In this document: piece after piece, positions 1 to 7,531 of the stretch | Position numbering within the stretch: the first letter of the stretch is position 1 | How the letters are laid out: each line of letters opens with the position of its first letter | Source of the DNA: a bacterium | GTDB lineage: Bacteria > Bacteroidota > Bacteroidia > Bacteroidales > Bacteroidaceae | NCBI GenBank assembly: GCA_004559785.1 | Contig: SFXD01000039.1 | Span: 1 to 18,847, forward strand | Direction of reading: 5' to 3' | Length of the DNA stretch: 18,847 bases | Program-made: the position numbers and the translations under genes | Notes under the pieces: generated by a model | Told to the model about the DNA's origin: nothing | What the model saw: the letters and a program-made list of their open reading frames with translations, nothing else | Database searches by the model: none

Positions 1-125
1 CGAAAAGCGATGCAAAATTACTGCATTATTTTGGTTTGTGCAAGTGTTTTGCCCTTTTTTATCGCATTAATACATATTTTTTGTATATTTACCTTACATT
101 ATATGGTATTACGGGTAAAAATAAG

Positions 126-133
126 TAATTTTG
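126..133 (+). promoter_or_regulatory. Candidate -7 promoter element upstream of serC
   Basis: TAATTTTG fits the Bacteroidetes -7 consensus TAnnTTTG and lies 53 bases before the serC start, in a strongly AT-rich stretch (1-186). I see no good TTTG -33 partner at the usual spacing, so the call rests on the -7 box alone. It would drive the serC-serA-DUF1015-YigZ operon. Confidence 0.4.
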
Positions 134-186
134 TATGGTAAAAATGATTGTAAAACATATATGAAACAACATTCACTTACAGAACA

Positions 187-1254
187 ATGAAAAAGTACAA
201 TTTCAATGCAGGCCCTTCCATCTTGCCCCGAGAGGTGATGGAGGCGACAGCAGCAGCTTGTCTCGAATTCGAGGGAAGTGGTCTTTCGTTGATGGAGACA
301 AGTCACAGAGCAAAGAATTTCCAGCCCGTTGTGGACGAGGCAGTAGCCCTTTTCAAGGAACTCCTCGACATACCCGAGGGCTATAGCGTAATATTCCTTG
401 GTGGTGGTGCAAGTCTGGAGTTTTGCATGATACCATACAATTTCCTTGAGAAAAAGGCTGCATACCTGAACACCGGCGTATGGGCAACCAAGGCAATGAA
501 GGAAGCAAAGCTCTTTGGAGAGGTGGTAGAGGTGGCTTCCAGCAAGGACAGGAATTTCACTTACGTGCCAAGGAACTTCGACATCCCTGCCGATGCCGAC
601 TACCTGCACATAACCAGCAACAACACAATCTATGGTACCGAGTTGCGCGAGGACCTCGACTCGCCCATCCCTGTCATAGCCGACATGAGCAGCGACATAC
701 TCTCGCGACCAGTGGACGTAAGCAAATACGGAATGATATATGGAGGTGCACAGAAGAACCTTTCCATGGCTGGCGTTACCTTTGTCATCGTCAAGGAAGA
801 CTTGCTTGGCAAGGTGTCGCGCCCCATACCTACCATGCTCGACTATCGTACTCACGTCAAGAAGGGTAGCATGTTCAACACGCCCCCAACGGTGCCCATC
901 TACTGTGCCATGCAGAACCTCAAGTGGATAAAGGCTCAGGGTGGCGTAAAGGCGATGGAAGCACGGGCACATGAGCGTGCCGAGATAGTGTACGGCGAGA
1001 TTGACCGCAACAAACTCTTCGTAGGTACCGCAGAGGAAGGAAGTCGCTCGCTAATGAACCTGACGTTTGTCCTGAAGCCTGAGTATCAGGACTTGCAGGA
1101 CGAGTTCATGGCATTCGCCACAGAGCGTGGCATGGTTGGCGTTAAGGGACATCGCGACGTGGGTGGCTTCCGTGCCAGTTGCTACAACGCCATGAGCGTA
1201 GAGGGATGCAAGGCTTTGGTGGAGTGCATGAAGGACTTCGAGGCAAAGCATTAG
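187..1254 (+). CDS. serC: Phosphoserine aminotransferase (SerC)
   Basis: This PLP enzyme converts 3-phosphohydroxypyruvate and glutamate to O-phosphoserine and 2-oxoglutarate, the second step of serine synthesis. It can also serve pyridoxine synthesis. The 355-residue product is the usual SerC length and opens with the family's N-terminal YNFNAGPSILP. It continues with the ETSHR segment (about residues 38-42), the FLGGGAS phosphate-binding segment (about 70-76), and YGGAQKN (about 185-191), whose lysine is the expected Schiff-base residue. The C-terminus has the family-typical GHRDVGGFRASCYNA. The ATG at 187 is the first start compatible with the family N-terminus and has no clear Shine-Dalgarno, as is normal in Bacteroidetes. 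It is the first gene of a plus-strand operon, 67 bases upstream of serA. Identification is secure from motifs and neighbour. Confidence 0.97.
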   Translation: MKKYNFNAGPSILPREVMEATAAACLEFEGSGLSLMETSHRAKNFQPVVDEAVALFKELLDIPEGYSVIFLGGGASLEFCMIPYNFLEKKAAYLNTGVWATKAMKEAKLFGEVVEVASSKDRNFTYVPRNFDIPADADYLHITSNNTIYGTELREDLDSPIPVIADMSSDILSRPVDVSKYGMIYGGAQKNLSMAGVTFVIVKEDLLGKVSRPIPTMLDYRTHVKKGSMFNTPPTVPIYCAMQNLKWIKAQGGVKAMEARAHERAEIVYGEIDRNKLFVGTAEEGSRSLMNLTFVLKPEYQDLQDEFMAFATERGMVGVKGHRDVGGFRASCYNAMSVEGCKALVECMKDFEAKH

Positions 1255-1321
1255 TGCATACACAATATTGTGACCTATACCTATATTTAGTATTGATATA
1301 TATATATATATTTGAAATATT
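1255..1321 (+). repeat. serC-serA spacer: small palindrome and AT dinucleotide tract
   Basis: The spacer has a perfect 12-base palindrome CACAATATTGTG at 1261-1272 and an alternating AT tract at 1296-1311. The tract runs into TATATTTG (1307-1314), which fits TAnnTTTG but lies only 8 bases from the serA ATG. It would give a near-leaderless transcript and has no -33 partner, so I do not call it a promoter. The palindrome is too small to be a terminator and could be an operator or chance. Confidence 0.35.
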
Positions 1322-2245
1322 ATGGCTAAAGTTCTTATAGCTACAGAAAAACCTTTCAGCAAGGTTGCCGTTGACGGGATAAGGGCCGTGACGGATGCCG
1401 CTGGTTACGAACTTTCATTACTGGAGAAATATACAGACAAGCAGCAGTTGCTGGATGCAGTGGCTGACGTGGACGCATTAATAGTCCGTTCGGACAAGGT
1501 TGATGCTGAGGTCTTGGCGGCCGCAGCCAACTTGAAGATTGTGGTACGTGCAGGTGCCGGCTACGACAACATAGACCTTGCAGCCGCAACCTCAAGGGGC
1601 GTCGTTGCGATGAACACCCCGGGGCAGAACGCCAATAGCGTGGCAGAACTGGTCTTCGGCCTGTTGGTCTTTGGCGTACGCAATTTCTACAACGGAACGA
1701 GCGGAACCGAACTCATGGGCAAGAAACTCGGCATTCTCGCCTTCGGCAACGTTGGTCGCAACGTGGCACGCATTGCCAAGGGTTTCGGGATGCAGGTTAA
1801 GGCTTACGATGCATTCTGCCCCGCAGAAGCCATCGAGGCGGCAGGTGTAGAGGCTGCACGCAGCCAGGAGGAACTCTTTGAGACATGCGACATCGTTTCG
1901 TTGCACATTCCTGCCACGCCCGAGACCAAGCATAGCATCGGCTATGACCTTGTCGGCAAGATGGGCAAGGGAGGAATCTTGGTGAACACGGCTCGCAAGG
2001 AGGTGATTGACGAGGCTGGATTGGCACGCCTGATGGAGGAACGTACCGATATCAAATACCTGACCGACATCAAGCCCGATGCCGATGCGGAATATGCCGA
2101 GAAGTTTGCAGGCAGATACTTTGCCACGCCCAAGAAGATGGGCGCACAGACGGCAGAAGCAAATGTCAACGCAGGTATTGCCGCCGCAAGGCAGATAGTA
2201 TCTTACATAGAAGACGGGGTTACGAAGTTCCAAGTCAACAAGTAG
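1322..2245 (+). CDS. serA: D-3-phosphoglycerate dehydrogenase, short form without ACT domain (SerA)
   Basis: It oxidises 3-phosphoglycerate to 3-phosphohydroxypyruvate with NAD+, the first step of serine synthesis. The 307-residue protein has the two D-2-hydroxyacid dehydrogenase domains. The substrate loop is VVRAGAGYDNID (about 74-85), the NAD site is LAFGNVG (139-145) followed by the acidic strand end D163, and NTAR carries the catalytic Arg225. It stops after the catalytic domains, so it lacks the C-terminal ACT domain used for serine feedback in the E. coli enzyme. Two oddities: the first glycine of GxGxxG is Ala140, and the position of the catalytic histidine (TPHxGG in the family) reads TPKKMG with Lys271. 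As I recall, this variant is shared by Bacteroidales and the Entamoeba enzyme, so it is probably active. The ATG at 1322 gives the expected N-terminus. The gene lies between serC and DUF1015. Confidence 0.95.
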   Translation: MAKVLIATEKPFSKVAVDGIRAVTDAAGYELSLLEKYTDKQQLLDAVADVDALIVRSDKVDAEVLAAAANLKIVVRAGAGYDNIDLAAATSRGVVAMNTPGQNANSVAELVFGLLVFGVRNFYNGTSGTELMGKKLGILAFGNVGRNVARIAKGFGMQVKAYDAFCPAEAIEAAGVEAARSQEELFETCDIVSLHIPATPETKHSIGYDLVGKMGKGGILVNTARKEVIDEAGLARLMEERTDIKYLTDIKPDADAEYAEKFAGRYFATPKKMGAQTAEANVNAGIAAARQIVSYIEDGVTKFQVNK

Positions 2246-2284
2246 CCCTGCCAACCCATTCACAAACGCTATAATTGACAAGAA

Positions 2285-3532
2285 ATGGCTAAGGTAAAAC
2301 CTTTCAAAGGACTACGTCCCCCAGTTGAACTCGTAGAGGAGGTGGAGAGCAGGCCGTACGACGTGCTCGACTCCGAGGAGGCACGACAGGAGGCTGCCGG
2401 TAACGAGAAGTCGCTATACCACATCATCAAGCCAGAGATAGACTTCCCTGAAGGCACGGCAGAGACAGACGAGCGGGTGTACAGGCGTGCAGCGGAGAAC
2501 TTTGCCATGTTTCAAGAGAAGGGATGGTTGGTACAGGATGAAAAGGACATGTACTACATCTATGCCCAGACAATGAACGGCAAGACACAGTATGGGCTGG
2601 TCGTTGCTGCGTCAGTGGACGACTACTTAACGGGAGTTATCAAGAAGCATGAACTGACGCGCAAGGACAAGGAGGAAGACCGTATGCGGCACGTCAGGGT
2701 GAACAATGCAAACCTCGAACCCGTCTTCTTCGCATATCCGGACAACGCCGTAATCGACAGCCTCGTGTCGCGCATCACCAAGCAGCAGCCGGTATATGAT
2801 TTCGTGGCACCCATCGACGGATTCCGCCACCAGTTTTGGCTCGTCGGCGACGAATCAGACATCAATACCATCACGGACGCGTTCGATGACATAACGTACC
2901 TGTATATAGCCGACGGGCATCATCGCAGCGCAGCGGCAGCCCTGGTTGGAGCCGAGAAGGCACGAAACAATCCCAACCACCGTGGAGACGAGGAGTACAA
3001 CTACTTCATGGCGGTGTGTTTCCCTGCAAGCCAGCTTACGGTACTCGACTACAATCGGGTAGTGCGTGACTTGGCAGGCTTGACGGATGATGAGTTCCTC
3101 GACAAGTTGGGCAAGAACTTTGTGGTTGCAGACAGGGGAGAGGTGGAATACCATCCCGCACAGGCACATGAATTCAGCCTCTACATGTCAGGGAGGTGGT
3201 ACAGCCTACTGCTGAAGCCAGGATTGTGCGACGAGACAGATCCCATAGGAAGCCTCGACGTCAGTATCAGCAGCCGTCTCATCCTCGACGAGATACTGGG
3301 CATAACAGACTTGAGGAGAGACAAGAGAATAGACTTCGTCGGCGGATTGCGTGGGCTTGGGGAACTGAAGCGTAGGGTTGACAGTGGCGAAATGCGCATG
3401 GCTCTCGCGCTGTACCCCGTCAGCATGAGGCAGATAATGAACATAGCCGACAGTGGAGCCATCATGCCTCCAAAGGCTACGTGGTTCGAACCGAAACTGA
3501 GAAGCGGACTCGTCGTACATAAGCTTACATGA
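2285..3532 (+). CDS. DUF1015 family protein with ParB/Srx-like ADGHHR motif
   Basis: The 415-residue protein belongs to DUF1015 (PF06245), judged by the N-terminal PFKGLRPP and RPYDVL (23-28), IIKPEIDFP (47-55), KHELT (121-125) and the hallmark ADGHHRSAA (209-217). It has no signal peptide or membrane segment, so it should be cytoplasmic. Its reaction is not established. The GHHR motif resembles the nucleotide-handling GxHR motif of the ParB/sulfiredoxin fold, which includes the free-serine kinases SerK and SbnI. Members of DUF1015 are often labelled ParB-like in databases. Its place 39 bases after serA, in the serC-serA operon, makes a role in serine or phosphoserine metabolism a reasonable inference. 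The stop codon overlaps the next start (ATGA at 3529-3532), which suggests translational coupling. Family call is firm, function is not. Confidence 0.9.
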   Translation: MAKVKPFKGLRPPVELVEEVESRPYDVLDSEEARQEAAGNEKSLYHIIKPEIDFPEGTAETDERVYRRAAENFAMFQEKGWLVQDEKDMYYIYAQTMNGKTQYGLVVAASVDDYLTGVIKKHELTRKDKEEDRMRHVRVNNANLEPVFFAYPDNAVIDSLVSRITKQQPVYDFVAPIDGFRHQFWLVGDESDINTITDAFDDITYLYIADGHHRSAAAALVGAEKARNNPNHRGDEEYNYFMAVCFPASQLTVLDYNRVVRDLAGLTDDEFLDKLGKNFVVADRGEVEYHPAQAHEFSLYMSGRWYSLLLKPGLCDETDPIGSLDVSISSRLILDEILGITDLRRDKRIDFVGGLRGLGELKRRVDSGEMRMALALYPVSMRQIMNIADSGAIMPPKATWFEPKLRSGLVVHKLT

Positions 3533-4116
3533 CAGACGAGTTCAGGACCATAGATGGAGCGAGCGAGGGTACTTATTCCGAACTGAGGAGTAAGTTCCTC
3601 GCTTTTGCGCATCATGTAACCACTGTCGACGAGGCGATGCAGATCGTGTCAATGTACCAGAAGGAGTACTATGACGCACGTCACGTATGCTGGGCGTATA
3701 TGCTGGGTGCGGATAGGCTTACATACCGCAGCAACGACAACGGCGAACCAAGCGGTACGGCAGGGAAACCCATCCTTGGGCAAATTAACAGCAACGACCT
3801 GACGGACATCGTCATCATCGTCGTCAGGTATTTTGGTGGCGTAAAGTTGGGTACGAGCGGCCTAATCTCTGCATATCGTACGGCGGCATCTGAAGCTATT
3901 GCCAATGCTAAAATAGTAGAGCGAACGGTGGACTTCGAGCATACCTTCGGGTTCGAGTATCCATTCATGAATGGTGTGATGAAGGTGGTACGTGACATGG
4001 GAGCCACCATCGTCTCGCAGTCGTATGACATGGATTGCAGCATGACCCTATCCATACGCAGTAGCAAGATGGACGAGCTGAAGGAGAAGATAGCCAAGGT
4101 GCTTTCACCTTTCTGA
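3529..4116 (+). CDS. YigZ/IMPACT family protein
   Basis: The 195-residue protein has the IMPACT N-terminal domain (UPF0029), with the near-invariant GEPSGTAGKPIL (72-83) and RYFGGVKLG (100-108), plus a C-terminal half that fits DUF1949 (about 136-195). Full-length bacterial YigZ proteins are about 200 residues, so it looks complete. The family is linked to translation: eukaryotic IMPACT antagonises the Gcn2 starvation pathway, while the bacterial role is poorly defined and nucleic-acid binding has been suggested. The start at 3529 overlaps the DUF1015 stop by four bases, so the two are probably co-translated. That ties a possible translation or starvation factor to serine synthesis, which is suggestive only. 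It is the last gene of the operon. Confidence 0.93.
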   Translation: MTDEFRTIDGASEGTYSELRSKFLAFAHHVTTVDEAMQIVSMYQKEYYDARHVCWAYMLGADRLTYRSNDNGEPSGTAGKPILGQINSNDLTDIVIIVVRYFGGVKLGTSGLISAYRTAASEAIANAKIVERTVDFEHTFGFEYPFMNGVMKVVRDMGATIVSQSYDMDCSMTLSIRSSKMDELKEKIAKVLSPF

Positions 4117-4259
4117 CATCAGGTAGCCACCTGACAAAAACATGCCTATTTGCCGAGGGTAGGAGGGGGGACAGTCTCTTCTTTTGGTAACTGTCACCTG
4201 TTACCTTTTACTTGTTTTATAGAAGTACCCCGTTTCCCTCCATCAATATACTGCCCCCT
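4117..4259. other. Convergent intergenic region
   Basis: The space lies between the tail-to-tail YigZ and flippase genes and holds no gene. It contains a short hairpin TCAGGT-AGCC-ACCTGA (4119-4134) just after the YigZ stop with no T-run, a G-rich patch near 4155-4170, and the terminator candidate listed separately. Confidence 0.6.
4186..4218 (+). terminator. Weak terminator candidate for the serC operon
   Basis: GGTAAC (4186-4191) pairs perfectly with GTTACC (4200-4205) around an 8-base loop, and a T-rich tail (TTTTACTTGTTTT) follows on the plus strand. A six-pair stem is short for a Rho-independent terminator, so this is tentative. Confidence 0.35.
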
Positions 4260-5768
4260 TCATCTTTTGAAGATTCTTTTCAGGAATTTGGATTTGTCGG
4301 ACAGCATCTGAAGGCTGAAGGCGAGCGAGAGCGTGAATATCGGTATTCCTATAGCCAGCCTATTGAGGGTAATTGAGCTACCTGCAACGTAGGCGCAGCA
4401 TGCAGCAAGGCAAAGCAAGGTAAATTGGATGAGGCATAGCCGCCAAGTGCTACGCCTGACCCTGCATCCGTACTTGAAGCCATATACTGTAAGGGCACAA
4501 ACCACGTCGTAGAGAGCTCCCAGGGACAGGGCAATGCCTATGCCCGTCAATCCGAAAGCCCTGTAAAGCACCCATACCATTGCCACGAATATGACGTCGA
4601 ACAAGACCTCCATGCAGAAGAACAGCAATGAGTCGCCCTTGGCAAGGGTGATGTAGCCGGCAGGGAGATAGATGCAACGGAAGAAGGCATAGAATACGGC
4701 TATGGTAGCCATCCCGTTCACTACGAGGAATTCCTCGGTATGAAGCAGGAGTATTATCCATGGCATGAATAGCACTATGAGAATTAGTATCGGTGTGAGC
4801 AGCATGACGCATACGTCTATCTGCTGGTTCATGGTGGCGTTCATCCTGTCACGGTCATGGCATACGGAAGACAACCGCGGGAAGTAGTCGGCTTCGAGTG
4901 CTACGAAGGCCATTCCCGTGTATCCTACCATTAGTGCGTAGCCAGCCCTGTAGAAGCCCACCTGTTCGAGGCTTTCTGTCTGTAGCATGATGGCAGGTAT
5001 AGCCATGGCGACGAGCGAGTTGGCTATGCCCGCCAGTACGTAGGGTATACCCTTGCGTATGATGGGTATGCCCTCGTGCAGCACGGACTTGTTGAATGGC
5101 ATGATCCTATATTGTACCAGCTGCAGGGAAAAGTAGAAGTGAGCCACCACGGAAGCCAAGCCGCATGCGATGAGTCCCATGACAACACCCTTTATTCCCC
5201 ATGCGAGATAGAAGGGGATGGTGAGGAAAATGGTGAGTACGGCCGTCACGCTCTCTATGACCGCCACGGTGCGTATCTGCCTCAGCCCCTTTAGGATGGA
5301 GCATTCGCACTCTGCCACCAGATAGCAGACGACGACTGGTATTAGGAGCATTACCTCGGGGAAGTGTCTCCAGTCGTGGTCGAAGAACATGTAGCTGAGC
5401 AGCGGCGAGAAGAGCGTGCAAAGCAGTGTGGCAAGCACGGCTGACCATGCTGTGCATGTTCGCATGAGGTTTACCGAGTGGCGAATCTGTTCGGCGGTAC
5501 CTTCCTCGAACAGTTCGCCGGTAATGCGGGTGGCGTTCAGTGGAAGTCCGAAGTTGCAGCTACTGACTATGAACTCGGATATGGAGCTATAGACAGACAT
5601 CAGGCCCATGCCTACGCTGCTCAGCAGGACTGAGGTCACCTTGTTGCGAAGCACTGCCATTGCCATCTTCAGTCCCTGTACTCCTCCGAATACGCTGGTG
5701 TACCTCAGTACGTGGTCGTACGACGTGTCTTGTGTCTCTGGGTTGTGTAGGTTGTCGAGTTTGCTCAT
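4260..5768 (-). CDS. Wzx/MATE-type polysaccharide flippase-like membrane protein
   Basis: The 502-residue protein is hydrophobic along its length, with roughly 12-14 apparent transmembrane segments, a hydrophilic N-terminus and a basic C-terminus ending in KFLKRIFKR. Length, spacing of helices and the early GLKMAMAVLRNKVTSVLLSSVGMG segment fit the RfbX/Wzx branch of the MVF/MATE superfamily, which moves lipid-linked sugar repeat units across the inner membrane. No glycosyltransferase, polymerase or nucleotide-sugar gene lies next to it, so the substrate cannot be read from context. It is the last of three minus-strand genes, 40 bases after fhs, and is probably cotranscribed with it. The ATG at 5768 is the only start that keeps the whole hydrophilic N-terminus. 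It could be another lipid or glycan exporter. Family call is good, substrate unknown. Confidence 0.85.
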   Translation of the reverse strand: MSKLDNLHNPETQDTSYDHVLRYTSVFGGVQGLKMAMAVLRNKVTSVLLSSVGMGLMSVYSSISEFIVSSCNFGLPLNATRITGELFEEGTAEQIRHSVNLMRTCTAWSAVLATLLCTLFSPLLSYMFFDHDWRHFPEVMLLIPVVVCYLVAECECSILKGLRQIRTVAVIESVTAVLTIFLTIPFYLAWGIKGVVMGLIACGLASVVAHFYFSLQLVQYRIMPFNKSVLHEGIPIIRKGIPYVLAGIANSLVAMAIPAIMLQTESLEQVGFYRAGYALMVGYTGMAFVALEADYFPRLSSVCHDRDRMNATMNQQIDVCVMLLTPILILIVLFMPWIILLLHTEEFLVVNGMATIAVFYAFFRCIYLPAGYITLAKGDSLLFFCMEVLFDVIFVAMVWVLYRAFGLTGIGIALSLGALYDVVCALTVYGFKYGCRVRRSTWRLCLIQFTLLCLAACCAYVAGSSITLNRLAIGIPIFTLSLAFSLQMLSDKSKFLKRIFKR

Positions 5769-5808
5769 TTCTTGTTCGTTAGGGGGTTACGTCTACTGTC
5801 TTCAACTT

Positions 5809-7476
5809 TTACGACAGGCCCGTAATCTCTCCGTCCACTATGTCTATGCGCTCTGCCTGTGGGCTTTTTGGCAATCCGGGCATTCGCATGATGTCTCCGG
5901 CTACCAGCACTATCATCTCTGCACCGCAGTTTATGACGATGTCCCTCACGTTGATGCTGAATCCAGTGGGGACCCCGTATGCCTTGGCATCAGCAGAGAA
6001 GGAGTATTGTGTCTTTGCGATGCAGATAGGGTAGTGGCTTATGCCCATTTCATTGATTTTCTGTATCATCTTGCGTGCGGCAGGGCTGAATACCACGCCG
6101 TCGGCTCCGTACACCTTGCGTGCCACGGCATCTGCCTTGGCCTCGATGCTGTCCGTGTCGGAATAGGCAAGGCGCAATTGTGCAGACGGATTGCTGTCGA
6201 TGGTGTCAGCCACGAGCCTTGCCAGTTCCTCGGCACCTGCTCCGCCCTCGTTGAATGCATTGTTGACGGCGAATCCCACTCCCATCTCGCTGCAATGGCT
6301 GCGACATAGCTCTATTTCCTCGTCGGTGTCGGTGGCAAAGCGGTTGAAGCAGACAACCACCGTCTGTCCGAAGCCCTGTATGTTGCGGATGTGCTTGTCA
6401 AGGTTCTTCATGCCCTCCAGCAGGCCTTGTGCATTGGGTTCCTTGATTGACTCCACGGGCACACCGCCGTGCATCTTTAGGCCTTGCGTCGTAGCCACGA
6501 GGACCGTCAGCGAAGGCTGCAGCCCCGACTTGCGGCACTTGATGTCGTAGAACTTCTCTGCCCCCAGGTCGGCGCCGAATCCTGCCTCGGTAATGACGTA
6601 GTCGGCGTATGTAAGGGCAAGCTTGGTAGCAATCACGCTGTTGCATCCATGCGCTATGTTTGCGAATGGTCCTCCGTGCACTATGGCAGGTGTGTTCTCG
6701 GTGGTTTGTACCAGGTTGGGGTGGAGTGCATCCTTCAGGAGGACGCATATTGCGCCTGCCACTCCCATGTCCTTCACCGTGAACGGCTTTCCGTCCATTG
6801 TAGTGCCCAGCAGGATGTTCTCTATGCGCTTCCTTAGGTCTTGCTGGTCTTTGGCTAAGCAGAGTATCGCCATTATCTCGCTTGCCGGCGTGATGTCGAA
6901 GCCGCTCTCCATGCATACCCCGTTGGTCTTGGCTCCAAGTCCCGTGACGATGCTGCGCAGGTTGCGGTCGTTTACGTCGAGTACGCGCTTCCACAGTACC
7001 TCCTTCAGGGCGAATCCCTCGTCCCTGTGCTGGTAGATGTAGTTGTCCATCAGTGCGGCAATCATGTTGTGAGCGGATGTCACGGCATGGAAGTCGCCCG
7101 TGAAGTGAAGGTTTATCCTATCCATTGGAAGTACCTGGGCGTGACCGCCTCCGGCTGCGCCTCCCTTCATCCCGAAACATGGCCCGAGCGATGGTTCCCT
7201 GAGAGCTACGATGGTCTTCTTGCCGATCCTGTTCATCCCCAGGGCGAGTCCTACGCTGACCGTAGTCTTCCCTATGCCGGCCTTGGTGGGCGTGATAGCC
7301 GTGACCAGTATCAGCTTGTGTTCCTTCACCTTCTGCTCGTCTGTCAGGCTTTCGTCTATCTTAGCTGCATACCGTCCGTATGGCTCCACCTTCTCTTCTG
7401 GTATTCCCAGTTGGCTTGCTATCTCGGCTATGGGCTTGAGCTTGGTTTCTCTTGCGATTTCTATGTCTGTCTTCAT
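5809..7476 (-). CDS. fhs: Formate-tetrahydrofolate ligase (10-formyl-THF synthetase)
   Basis: It makes 10-formyl-tetrahydrofolate from formate, THF and ATP, feeding purine and fMet-tRNA synthesis. The 555-residue length is normal. The ATP loop is TPTKAGIGKTT (62-72), followed by REPSLGPCFG and GMKGGAAGGGH (102-112), close to the first family signature, which usually ends in Tyr where this ends in His. INLHFTGDFHA follows, and later NTPAIVHGGPFANIAHG (261-277), TEAGFGADLGAEKF (296-309) and VATTQGLKMHGG (327-338). In that second signature, Gln-Gly replace the usual Arg-Ala before Leu-Lys. These changes look like lineage variation because the surrounding catalytic blocks are intact. It is the middle gene of a minus-strand run, 55 bases after the DUF4301 gene, and is metabolically close to the serine operon opposite, since serine is the other main one-carbon source. 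Confidence 0.97.
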   Translation of the reverse strand: MKTDIEIARETKLKPIAEIASQLGIPEEKVEPYGRYAAKIDESLTDEQKVKEHKLILVTAITPTKAGIGKTTVSVGLALGMNRIGKKTIVALREPSLGPCFGMKGGAAGGGHAQVLPMDRINLHFTGDFHAVTSAHNMIAALMDNYIYQHRDEGFALKEVLWKRVLDVNDRNLRSIVTGLGAKTNGVCMESGFDITPASEIMAILCLAKDQQDLRKRIENILLGTTMDGKPFTVKDMGVAGAICVLLKDALHPNLVQTTENTPAIVHGGPFANIAHGCNSVIATKLALTYADYVITEAGFGADLGAEKFYDIKCRKSGLQPSLTVLVATTQGLKMHGGVPVESIKEPNAQGLLEGMKNLDKHIRNIQGFGQTVVVCFNRFATDTDEEIELCRSHCSEMGVGFAVNNAFNEGGAGAEELARLVADTIDSNPSAQLRLAYSDTDSIEAKADAVARKVYGADGVVFSPAARKMIQKINEMGISHYPICIAKTQYSFSADAKAYGVPTGFSINVRDIVINCGAEMIVLVAGDIMRMPGLPKSPQAERIDIVDGEITGLS

Positions 7477-7531
7477 GATGTGTATCTATTTTGTAATGTA
7501 TATTGGGGCAGTATGTGTATTGGGAGCAGGT

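Noticed and set aside
1307..1314. TATATTTG as a serA promoter
   Set aside because: It is only 8 bases from the start codon and lacks a -33 box. The AT tract makes a chance match likely.
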